Below are positions 7,367 to 13,666 of a stretch of 18,840 bases of DNA, one piece after another. Position numbers and translations under genes: made by a program. The stretch lies in contig DLGZ01000080.1 of assembly GCA_002482965.1 (NCBI GenBank), forward strand, positions 1 to 18,840, written 5' to 3'. The stretch comes from Verrucomicrobiaceae bacterium UBA7681 (GTDB lineage: Bacteria > Verrucomicrobiota > Verrucomicrobiia > Verrucomicrobiales > Verrucomicrobiaceae). Below the pieces are notes generated by a model, which worked only from the letters and a program-made list of their open reading frames with translations, searched no databases and had not been told where the DNA came from. How positions within the stretch are numbered: position 1 is the first letter of the stretch; the number at the start of each line of letters is the position of its first letter.

Positions 7367-7660
7367 ATGAAATACCACCTGCTGCGCCCTGCTCAAAAGT
7401 TTTCACAGTGAACCAGGGGTATGCGCGAATGCGGCAGCGCCGTGGAGTGCGGTGGCAGAGAGGCAAGGGCAGCCCCTTGTCTCGGCGACACCGTCTTGGT
7501 TCGGGTGAAGGGTCATCTTTGTCCTGCGCGTGCCATCCCGCCTGCGAAAGCGGTGTCGCGCCAGGGCCTGCCGCCGCACTCCAAGACGCTGCCGCGTTCG
7601 CATGAGCGTCTTTCTCATGATGCAATGAAATACCACCGGCTGCACCCCACTCCAAAGTTT
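7367..7660. repeat. Nested repeat: 36-bp direct repeats around inverted arms
   Basis: ATGAAATACCACCTGCTGCG at 7367 recurs with a few changes at 7625, giving imperfect 36-bp direct repeats (7367-7402 and 7625-7660). Between them, arms at 7423-7458 and 7568-7603 are imperfect reverse complements (GCGGCAGCG and GGAGTGCGG motifs). ORFs here are short and repeat-derived, so no gene is called. Confidence 0.65.
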
Positions 7661-7695
7661 CCAAGTTTCCGTGTTTAGGGTGGAAACCTGGAAAC
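7657..7695 (-). terminator. Second copy of the GTTTCCAAGTTTCC hairpin
   Basis: The left arm 7657-7670 is identical to that at 7057-7070. The right arm 7682-7695 has one mismatch, and the loop length is the same (11 bases). It lies 17 bp beyond the ATPase stop on the minus strand and is followed on that strand by TTT. It probably terminates the minus-strand replication module, and it faces the copy after the ROCO-TIR gene. Confidence 0.65.
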
Positions 7696-7711
7696 TTCTT
7701 CAGGGGGCGGC

Positions 7712-9073
7712 CTAGAGCTCGTCATCCCAGTCTTCGTGGGTGTCGTCGGGCTCGTGGTGGGCGCGTGATGTCTTGGCAGATGTGGGCGGAAGCATCTGAC
7801 GGGTGCTGCCACGGATGCGGCCTTCATTGATGGCTTTGAGCGCCCATTTGCTGACGGTGCCTTTCGGTTTGCCCATCATCTCGGCAATATCGACCTGGGT
7901 CGTCACGCCCTCGCACACATGCTGGATGAACTGATCGTATTCGCTGTTGATGGCCAGCTCACACTTGATGTCCGTGATCCCGCTCTCTTTGTCGGTGGTG
8001 AAGTGCCAGAGCATGTCGGGCAGGGGATCGCCGGTGTTGCGGCTGGGTTTGGCGAAGTGGCTGACGAACTTCGCGCCGGGGTCGGTTTCCTGGCGGGCGT
8101 CGCGGAGTTCGAGGATCCAGGCGCAGGCGTCTTCGCGCTTGGAGTGGCCGCGCATGGCGCCGCTGCGGCCGGCGTGGTGCACGACGATGACGGTGATCTT
8201 CCGCCGGCGCAGCTCCAGCAGCCAGTGGGCGATGGGCTCGTAGTCCATGCCTTTGTTTTCATCCACGCCGGAGGCCAGGGAGCTGAGGTTGTCCAGGATG
8301 AGGACTTTGTAGCCGCGCCGGACGATGACGTCGGTGAGGCGCTGGCGGTCCTCGGCTTCGCCGATGTTGAGGCAGTGGGTCTGGATTTCGAACATGTGCT
8401 CGTGGTGCAGGTAGGTGACGTGGGAGACGTCGAGCTGCAGGCCGCCATTGCGGTACTGGGTGAGCTTGAGCGCCATCTCGCCATCGACGTAGAGGATGGG
8501 CACGGGCGTGAATTCGCGCGGCGTGTCCGGCTCGGCGGGCATGTCTGAGGAAGCGTCTTCGAGCCCGGAGTGGGATCCTGAAGGGGAGGAGGAGTCAGAG
8601 GAGGAAGATGGGGAGTTAGTGCCTTCGGTGGTGCCGGTGCCGGCTTTCCAGAGGCCGAGGGCGTGGCCGCGTGAGATGGCGCCGGGCAGGGCCATGGCCA
8701 TCCACGTCTTGCCCACGCCGCGTGGGGCGAAGATGAAGCCGAGATCCCCCTCGCACAGCCAGCGGTCCAGCAGCGCGGGCCGGACCGGGATTTTCAACTG
8801 GGCCAGCTCGGCGGCGGTGATGAGGCATTCGTCCAGCGGGCGTCGTGGCGGCGGCTGGCCGGGTGCGGCCTGCACAGGAGCGGGCGCGGCCCATGCGGTG
8901 GCTGGGAAGGCCTGCGCTGCGGCGGTGGGGATGCCGGTGCTCTGCGTGTGGCTCCCGGCGTCTGCCGTGGGCTGGGGCGTGGCCCTGACGGCGGAAGACG
9001 GGTGGCGTGCGCGCTGGCGCTCGTACTCGGCGATCTCTTCGGGGGTGGGTATGAAGGGTGTGGCTAGGTCCAT
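7712..9073 (-). CDS. RecA-like (RepA/AAA_25-type) helicase or ATPase
   Basis: The product has 453 residues. After a Pro/Ala-rich N-terminus (about 25-80), the NTPase core has Walker A APRGVGKT at 116-123, Walker B VLILD ending at Asp261, and VVHHAGRSGAMRGHS (297-311) as the downstream polar motif typical of RepA-like hexameric helicases. The C-terminal part (about 375-430) has an HTH-like TQVDIAEMMGKPKGTVSKWA. A Ser/acid-rich insert of about 40 residues (146-187) interrupts the core between the Walker A helix and the next strand. With the primase upstream on the same strand, it looks like the helicase half of a plasmid- or phage-type replication module. The 245-bp gap to the primase contains two hexamer tracts. 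Confidence 0.85.
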   Translation of the reverse strand: MDLATPFIPTPEEIAEYERQRARHPSSAVRATPQPTADAGSHTQSTGIPTAAAQAFPATAWAAPAPVQAAPGQPPPRRPLDECLITAAELAQLKIPVRPALLDRWLCEGDLGFIFAPRGVGKTWMAMALPGAISRGHALGLWKAGTGTTEGTNSPSSSSDSSSPSGSHSGLEDASSDMPAEPDTPREFTPVPILYVDGEMALKLTQYRNGGLQLDVSHVTYLHHEHMFEIQTHCLNIGEAEDRQRLTDVIVRRGYKVLILDNLSSLASGVDENKGMDYEPIAHWLLELRRRKITVIVVHHAGRSGAMRGHSKREDACAWILELRDARQETDPGAKFVSHFAKPSRNTGDPLPDMLWHFTTDKESGITDIKCELAINSEYDQFIQHVCEGVTTQVDIAEMMGKPKGTVSKWALKAINEGRIRGSTRQMLPPTSAKTSRAHHEPDDTHEDWDDEL

Positions 9074-9140
9074 GGTGTGTGTTTGTGTTATGTTCTGGTA
9101 TTGACGGAAAGTGTGTGGTTTTTGGCGGTGGTTTGGGAAA

Positions 9141-9182
9141 TCGTCCTCGTCCTCGTCCTCATTCTCCTACTCGTCCTCGATC
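9141..9182 (-). repeat. Hexamer tract 1
   Basis: TCGTCC/TCATTC/TCCTAC units end in TCCTCGATC. Read on the minus strand it starts GATCGAGGACGAGTAGGAG, the edge shared with the other tracts. It faces the tract at 9264-9318 in the opposite orientation, so the two could pair. Confidence 0.8.
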
Positions 9183-9263
9183 CTATGGCGTCGAATGCGG
9201 GAGATGTAACCGATGAAGAGTGGGCTCAGTTCCAAGTCTGGTCTGGGTGTGGAGGCGCGCAGT

Positions 9264-9318
9264 GATCGAGGACGAGAACGAGAACGAGGACGAGGACGAG
9301 GACGAGGACGAGTAGGAT
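9264..9318 (+). repeat. Hexamer tract 2, abutting primase stop
   Basis: GATCGAGGACGAG is followed by GAACGA and GGACGA units, ending GAGTAGGAT. Its last base is directly next to the primase stop codon (minus strand, 9319-9321). It is the inverted partner of the tract at 9141-9182. Confidence 0.8.
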
Positions 9319-10431
9319 TTAAAACGGCGGGTGCACCTCAAGATCCGGCTTGGGGAAGAGGCCCTCTCGCAGTCCGGCGGTGGACTCCTCATCCAGGCCG
9401 GTGGTGCAGTCGTTGAGGTCCTTGAGGGGCGTGGCGTCGGTGCGGTGCAGCAGGGTGAAATCGAAGATGTCCACCTCGCAGCCCACCTCCCGGAGCTGGT
9501 AGGCCCACTGGCGGGCGCTTTTGACACCGCCGCCGTCCGCATCGTTGTGCGGGTAGATGCGCACGCGGCGGCCGCGCATGAGCTCCAGCGCCGCGGGGTC
9601 GATCCGTGCGCCCGTGCCGCGCCCCAGCATGGCCACGGGCAGCACATCCCAGCGTTCCAGCTCATTCGCAAAGTGCAGCGCCGCCAGGTAGTCCGGCCCG
9701 CCTTCCACCAGCAGCAGCGTGCGGAACTGCGGCAGGCGGCGCAGCACCGCCGCGCCCAGCGGCCAGTCCTTGCGGGAGCCGCGCAGCGTGTGCGCCTTCC
9801 GCCGGCCCAGTGTGCCGCACGACGTGAAGGGCATGCCATCCAGCCGCCGCGCCTCGATGCAGCGCTCCTCCGCATCCACCAGCAGCCAGCAGCGGTAACC
9901 CTGCACGATGGAAAAGGTGAGCGTGCGCAGCGCCAGCGCCAGGGAAACGGCCTCCGGCGTGATGTGGCGCGACTCCGCCACCAGCCGCCGGTCTGCCTCC
10001 GTGCCATTCTGCAGCGGCACGCGCAGGCCCTCCGGCTGCGGCTGCGCCTGCGGTGGCAGCAGCGCGGTGACCTTCTCCTTGAAGGACGTGCGCCGGGTGG
10101 AGTCCGACTTCGCCGTGCGGCCCGGTATCTGCCGCTGCACCCCTGCCAGCTCCAGAAACACCTTCAGCGCCTGCGCGGTGCTGATCTGCCGCGCCATGGC
10201 GATGAAGTCGATCACATCCCCGCCCTGGCCCGTGCCAAAGTCCTTCCATTTCCGCCCGTCCTTGGAGATGGAAAAGGAGGGGTTCTTGTCCTCCCGGAAG
10301 GGCGAGCGGCACGCCGCCGCCGGCTCTCCCTCCAGATTCAGCTTTAGCCACACCTCCGGGATGAGCAGGCGCTCTTTCAGGGCTGGTATGTCGTGGTGGT
10401 ACGGCGGGCGGGTGGGTGCTGTGGTGGTCAT
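9319..10431 (-). CDS. DNA primase, CHC2-like and TOPRIM domains
   Basis: The product has 370 residues from the ATG at 10431 (MTTTAPTRPP). The frame is open upstream to 10632, but that part is translated hexamer repeat. A CHC2-like region (about 35-80) has CRSPFREDKNPSFSI and GTGQGGDVIDFIA. Only one of the zinc-binding cysteines (Cys41) remains, and KWKDFG replaces the usual second Cys pair. The TOPRIM domain has LLLVEGGPDYLAAL with Glu243 and YPHNDADG with Asp297 and Asp299, the metal-binding acids. Primases of this size with a RepA-like ATPase next to them are typical of plasmids, phages and satellites. Synthesis of replication primers is inferred from the family. Confidence 0.88.
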   Translation of the reverse strand: MTTTAPTRPPYHHDIPALKERLLIPEVWLKLNLEGEPAAACRSPFREDKNPSFSISKDGRKWKDFGTGQGGDVIDFIAMARQISTAQALKVFLELAGVQRQIPGRTAKSDSTRRTSFKEKVTALLPPQAQPQPEGLRVPLQNGTEADRRLVAESRHITPEAVSLALALRTLTFSIVQGYRCWLLVDAEERCIEARRLDGMPFTSCGTLGRRKAHTLRGSRKDWPLGAAVLRRLPQFRTLLLVEGGPDYLAALHFANELERWDVLPVAMLGRGTGARIDPAALELMRGRRVRIYPHNDADGGGVKSARQWAYQLREVGCEVDIFDFTLLHRTDATPLKDLNDCTTGLDEESTAGLREGLFPKPDLEVHPPF

Positions 10432-10457
10432 AAAGGGGTGGTGGGCTGTGCGGCTTG

Positions 10458-10506
10458 CTCGTCCTCGTTCTCCTACTCGTTCTCGTTCTCCTACTCGTCC
10501 TCGATC
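10458..10506 (-). repeat. Hexamer tract 3
   Basis: TCGTCC/TCGTTC/TCCTAC units end in TCCTCGATC, so on the minus strand it starts GATCGAGGACGAGTAGGAG like tract 1. It lies in the 151-bp gap between the HTH gene and the primase and is transcribed if the three genes form an operon. Confidence 0.8.
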
Positions 10507-10582
10507 ACGGCGCGTCGCTGTGGCGGGAAGCAGTCGATGAACGCATGGCCGGACGCTGGACGGTGTTAGGTAGGGTGCTCTA

Positions 10583-10954
10583 TCATGGCAGTACGTGGTA
10601 TCCGTGGACAGCCGCCATCCCGGCGGGATCACCCATGCCGGGTGCGGTGGAAGAAGCGGCGGAGGCGGAGGAAGACGCCAGGTCCGGCTGTCCGTGCGTG
10701 CACAGGGCCTCCATCACCCGCGCCAGAGCATAGCGCCGCGCGTGGCCCACGCCGTGGGAGGGGATGACGTGGTGCCGGTTCCACTTCTTCAGCATGCGGC
10801 GGCTGATGCCCAGTGCCGCCATGAGCTGGATGGAGGAGAGCAAGGCCGGCGGAGGAGCCGGTGGCGCTGCCGCAGCCGTGGCAGGCAGGGCGGCGTGGGG
10901 TGCGGCGGCAGGGCCGGGAGAAACGGGCAGGTCGGAGGTCGTGTTCTGTGTCAT
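10583..10954 (-). CDS. HTH (excisionase/MerR-like) DNA-binding protein
   Basis: The product is 123 residues from the ATG at 10954 (MTQNTTSDLPV). An in-frame ATG at 11041 would run through the palindrome at 11017-11031, so it is less likely. After a Pro/Ala-rich linker, residues about 40-86 form a winged-HTH-like domain: SSIQLMAALGISRRMLKKWN, then HVIPSHGVGHARRYAL, the pattern of MerR/HTH_17 proteins where the wing follows the recognition helix. The C-terminus is Ala/Ser-rich. It is first in line with the primase and ATPase, so it is probably the regulator or initiator of the module. Confidence 0.7.
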   Translation of the reverse strand: MTQNTTSDLPVSPGPAAAPHAALPATAAAAPPAPPPALLSSIQLMAALGISRRMLKKWNRHHVIPSHGVGHARRYALARVMEALCTHGQPDLASSSASAASSTAPGMGDPAGMAAVHGYHVLP

Positions 10955-11016
10955 GGTCAGGAAGAGCAGCTTGTGGTATCCTCCCGCTTGGCCCGCAGGT
11001 CGGATCTGAAAACCGT

Positions 11017-11031
11017 GGGTGATTATCACCC
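11017..11031. promoter_or_regulatory. Operator-like palindrome GGGTGA-TTA-TCACCC
   Basis: A perfect 6-bp inverted repeat with a 3-bp spacer lies 62 bp upstream of the HTH start. On the minus strand it contains GATAAT, a good -10 match, and TTGACG lies further upstream (11053-11058), though their spacing is not ideal for one promoter. It could be an autoregulatory operator for the HTH protein. Confidence 0.45.
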
Positions 11032-11152
11032 CAATAGGCACGAATTTTTAAACGTCAACGAACTTTTGGCCATGAGACGCACAAAAGCGCTCGGCAGGGA
11101 GGGCTGCCAAGGTAGGATATGGTATGAGATGCCGTGTTAATCACGCTTGCGC

Positions 11153-11206
11153 AAAGCGTCTTGGACTGCGGCGGCAAGCCTTAGCGGGACGCCGCTTTCG
11201 CAGTCC
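11153..11206. repeat. GGACTGCG-ended hairpin repeat
   Basis: GGACTGCG (11163-11170) pairs with CGCAGTCC (11199-11206). The stretch GCGTCTTGGACTGCGGCGGC matches the reverse complement of 7547-7590 closely. This is a dispersed intergenic hairpin. The gap from 10955 to 11279 holds this, the palindrome at 11017 and short ORFs with no recognisable product. Confidence 0.65.
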
Positions 11207-11279
11207 GGACAGCAGGCTGAGAAGGAATCATCGCCGGCGGGCTGGCTTGACAGCCCTCATGTTTGAGAGACTGTGCAGC

Positions 11280-11531
11280 ATGACCGTGACCTTGCCCGCT
11301 GCTTTGGAAACCTTTGTGAGCCAGAAGATCGCCTCGGGGCTGTATCGTGATGCGGACGAGGTGGTGGCTGAGTCTCTAGGGCTGCTGCGGCAGGAGGAGC
11401 GCTGGAAGGCGGCTGCCTCAGCCAAGATTGACGAAGGTCTTCGTGATCTGTCTGAAGGCCGTGTTTTGACCGAAGTGGAATCGCGGTCGCAAATGGCGGA
11501 GTTCAAGACCCGGTGGCGTGCAGGTGCATGA
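11280..11531 (+). CDS. parD: ParD-family antitoxin, apparently without toxin
   Basis: The product is 83 residues from the ATG at 11280; an in-frame ATG at 11259 is an alternative. The N-terminal MTVTLPAALETFVSQKIASG is a ribbon-helix-helix as in ParD/CopG proteins, and YRDADEVVAESLGLL is the family's second helix region. The C-terminal half is the flexible toxin-binding part. An ATG overlaps the stop (ATGA at 11528), as in parDE operons, but that frame gives only 29 codons without ParE-like sequence and ends in the hexamer tract at 11602. The toxin therefore seems lost or replaced. Confidence 0.8.
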   Translation: MTVTLPAALETFVSQKIASGLYRDADEVVAESLGLLRQEERWKAAASAKIDEGLRDLSEGRVLTEVESRSQMAEFKTRWRAGA

Positions 11532-11601
11532 GCGGGGATGAGGAGTGGCTGTGGAGCGCTTCGTGGTTGTTTGTTCATGGCACGTGCAGTCGGGAGTCTA
11601 T

Positions 11602-11632
11602 GATCGAGGACGAGTAGGAGGACGAGTAGGAT
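11602..11632 (+). repeat. Hexamer tract 4 (short)
   Basis: GATCGAGGACGAGTAGGAGG to GAGTAGGAT gives both conserved edges with almost no interior units. It is the minimal form of the hexamer repeats in this window. Confidence 0.75.
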
Positions 11633-11712
11633 CACCTGCGGTGGGCATTCCCTGACCAACGCCGTCACACACCCTCCCTTGCCACCGCCTGCTTCCCCGT
11701 CTAAGCGAAGGC

Positions 11713-12270
11713 ATGGCCCTCAAAGCAATCATCTACAAAGCCAAGGTCTCCTTCTCAGACCTCGACCTCAATCGTTACAGCGATCATGAGCTCACCCTCG
11801 CCCGCCATCCGTCGGAGACGGAGGAGCGCATGATGATCCGGCTGCTGGCCTTCGTGCTCAATGCCCCGGAGAACAACGACCTCGGTCTGCTGGAGTTTGG
11901 CAAAGACATGTGGGAGGCCGACGAGCCCGCGCTGGCGCAGCACGACCTCACCGGCCTGCTCATGCACTGGATCGAGCTCGGCCAGCCCGATGAGAAAAAA
12001 CTCGTGCGCGTGTGCGGCAGGTCCAAGAAGGTCAGCGTGTACAGCTTTGCCAGCAACGCCGCCACCTGGTGGGCCGGGCTCGCGGGAAAATTCACCCGCG
12101 TGAGCAACCTGGCCGTCTGGCAGATCCCCGCCGCCGAAAGCCAGGCCCTCGGTGCCCTCGCGCAGCGCTCCATGGACCTGACCGTGACGCTTCAGGAAGG
12201 CGTCCTGTTTGTCGGAGAAGGGGACCGCACCGTGGAGATCAGGATGGTGCGCCTGTGCGGTGCGGAGTAG
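11713..12270 (+). CDS. yaeQ: YaeQ family protein
   Basis: The product is 185 residues, close to the usual YaeQ length of about 180. It starts MALKAIIYKAKVSFSDLDLN and carries the family signature LTLARHPSETEERMMIRLLA (residues about 28-47). GLLEFGKDMWEADEPAL, HWIELGQPDEKKL and TRVSNLAVWQIP follow in the expected order. YaeQ has a PD-(D/E)XK nuclease-like fold; its cellular role is not settled. The gene stands alone with repeats on both sides. AGCGAAGG lies just before the ATG, too close to be a normal ribosome site. Confidence 0.95.
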   Translation: MALKAIIYKAKVSFSDLDLNRYSDHELTLARHPSETEERMMIRLLAFVLNAPENNDLGLLEFGKDMWEADEPALAQHDLTGLLMHWIELGQPDEKKLVRVCGRSKKVSVYSFASNAATWWAGLAGKFTRVSNLAVWQIPAAESQALGALAQRSMDLTVTLQEGVLFVGEGDRTVEIRMVRLCGAE

Positions 12271-12286
12271 CGCCCCGCGAAGCGGA

Positions 12287-12309
12287 ATCGTCCTCGTTCT
12301 CGTCCTCTT
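12287..12309 (-). repeat. Hexamer tract 5 (short)
   Basis: ATCGTCCTCGTTCTCGTCCT lies 17 bp after the yaeQ stop. It lacks the GATCGAGGACGAGTAGGA edge and is probably a truncated member. Confidence 0.6.
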
Positions 12310-12313
12310 AGTT

Positions 12314-12360
12314 GATTCGCTGCGCTCACCCTGCGGGCTCCTTTCAGTCGTCTGTCTCGC
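12314..12360 (+). repeat. 47-bp dispersed repeat (copy 2)
   Basis: It matches 1404-1450 with only a few changes (GATTCGCTGCGCTCACCCT at the start). It precedes the 11-bp-period palindrome, whereas the first copy follows it. Confidence 0.7.
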
Positions 12361-12470
12361 TACGCTCGGCTGTCCTCGATCAAGGCGCACCGTTTCAATT
12401 TCGAGGTTTCAAGTGACAAGCTGCTTCGCTGCTGCAGGCTCGGCCGTCCTCGGTGAGAAGTTCCGATTTT

Positions 12471-12567
12471 TTAACCGCTAATGAGACGCTGACATGACGC
12501 TAATACAGAATCCGGAATTTCTGAATTGTATTAATTAGCGTCTTATTAGCGTCATGTCAGCGGTTAG
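12471..12567. repeat. Palindromic element with exact 11-bp period, copy 2
   Basis: CGCT occurs at 12476, 12487 and 12498. AGCG occurs at 12537, 12548 and 12559. Spacing is exactly 11 bp in both arms. The centre is CAGAATCCGGAATTTCTG. The ends are TTAACCGCT and AGCGGTTA as in copy 1. Similarity with copy 1 extends upstream (CCTCGGTGA). Together with tract 5 and the 47-bp repeat it fills the 12271-12688 gap. Confidence 0.75.
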
Positions 12568-12688
12568 AAATCTCTGCTCAAGTCTCAGGTGGGCAATTCA
12601 ATTTCTGCCCCTTGGCCCTTCTGCGGCAAACCGGGTGTCTCCACGCTTCTCCATTGACGCCACCGCCGCCATCCCGCTAAAACGGCGC

Positions 12689-13570
12689 ATGACCTCACGC
12701 GCCTCGATCTGGATCACCTGTGCCGTTGCCTCTCTCCTCGCTGCCTGCGCGCCCATCCGCACCGAGACGGTGTCCGTGCATCACGCGCGTTCATCCCTGC
12801 TCAACAACACTGTGGACTTCGGCTGGGACGGCGGCGTGGTCCGCGCCGATCTCCTGCGCAGTATGGGCGTGGAATTGATGATCCACCGCGCGACGCGTGG
12901 CGGCACGAAATCGGATGTGGACTACGCACGGCGCGAGCACGCCGCGCGCGTGGCCGGGCTGAAATGGGGCGCGTATCACTATGTGAACCGCGCAGGAAAT
13001 CTGCAGGCGCAGCTGGATCGCTTCATCCGTGAGGTGTCCTCCACGGCGCATCGTCATGGCACCACGAACTACCCGGTGCTCATGGTGCTGGACAACGAGG
13101 GGCGTGACCGCGTGTCGTGGTCGCAGCTCGCATGGGCCGCGCAGCACGTGCGGGCGCACACCGGCGCATGGCCGCTGCTCTACTGCAGCGTGCCACTTCA
13201 TGGTATGCCCACCTTTGCCCAGCAGGAGCGCGAGCTGGAGGCGCTGACCTCCGACCAGCGTCAGGTATTGAAGACCTGCGGCCTGTGGATTCCCCGCTAC
13301 GGCGAGCAGACCTCCACCCACATGACCTTCAGCGTGCCGCGTGTGTTTGGCACCTGGACCTTCTGGCAGTATTGCGGCGACATCAGCGGACACCCAAAGA
13401 CCGCGCTGTTCGGGCCCGAGTTTTCCGGGAACGTGGGTGGTGCCTACACCCGCAGCGGCGGGCGTTCTTCACTGCGCCATTTCTGCGACCGCAGCTTCTT
13501 CAACGGCTCGCATGCGGCGTTTGAGAAGTATTACCGCGAGCACTCCTCGGCGGTGAGTGCGTGGCGGTAG
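12689..13570 (+). CDS. GH25-like (lysozyme-type) lipoprotein
   Basis: The product is 293 residues from the ATG at 12689, chosen because it gives a lipoprotein signal: MTSRASIWIT then LLAAC with Cys20. An ATG at 12554 lies within the palindrome and is unlikely. The mature part follows the GH25 fold order: NTVDFGWDG with Asp43, VELMIHRATRGG, GLKWGAYHYVNRAG, LMVLDNEG with Asp135 and Glu137 (the DxE motif), WPLLYCSVP, LWIPRYG and WTFWQYCGD. GH25 enzymes cut the peptidoglycan glycan strand as muramidases. Here the enzyme would be lipid-anchored, perhaps acting in the periplasm. The gene converges with the gene ending at 13667, with 96 bp between. Confidence 0.8.
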   Translation: MTSRASIWITCAVASLLAACAPIRTETVSVHHARSSLLNNTVDFGWDGGVVRADLLRSMGVELMIHRATRGGTKSDVDYARREHAARVAGLKWGAYHYVNRAGNLQAQLDRFIREVSSTAHRHGTTNYPVLMVLDNEGRDRVSWSQLAWAAQHVRAHTGAWPLLYCSVPLHGMPTFAQQERELEALTSDQRQVLKTCGLWIPRYGEQTSTHMTFSVPRVFGTWTFWQYCGDISGHPKTALFGPEFSGNVGGAYTRSGGRSSLRHFCDRSFFNGSHAAFEKYYREHSSAVSAWR

Positions 13571-13666
13571 GGTGGCTTGGAGGGGGGATCACTCTGACGC
13601 CTCATTTTGGAGAGGTTGGAGGTGGAGGGACCGGGACATTCAGTCACCTAACTGAGTCGCCAGCTG

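Noticed and set aside
7208..7660. CRISPR-like repeats in the field between ROCO-TIR and ATPase
   Set aside because: Repeats are few, imperfect, differently oriented and not evenly spaced; no cas genes.
7919..8548. 209-codon plus-strand ORF opposite the ATPase
   Set aside because: Shadow of the ATPase gene; Gly/Val/Ala/Asp composition typical of antisense frames.
9331..10347. 338-codon plus-strand ORF opposite the primase
   Set aside because: Antisense artefact; His/Gln/Arg-rich, while the minus frame has TOPRIM motifs.
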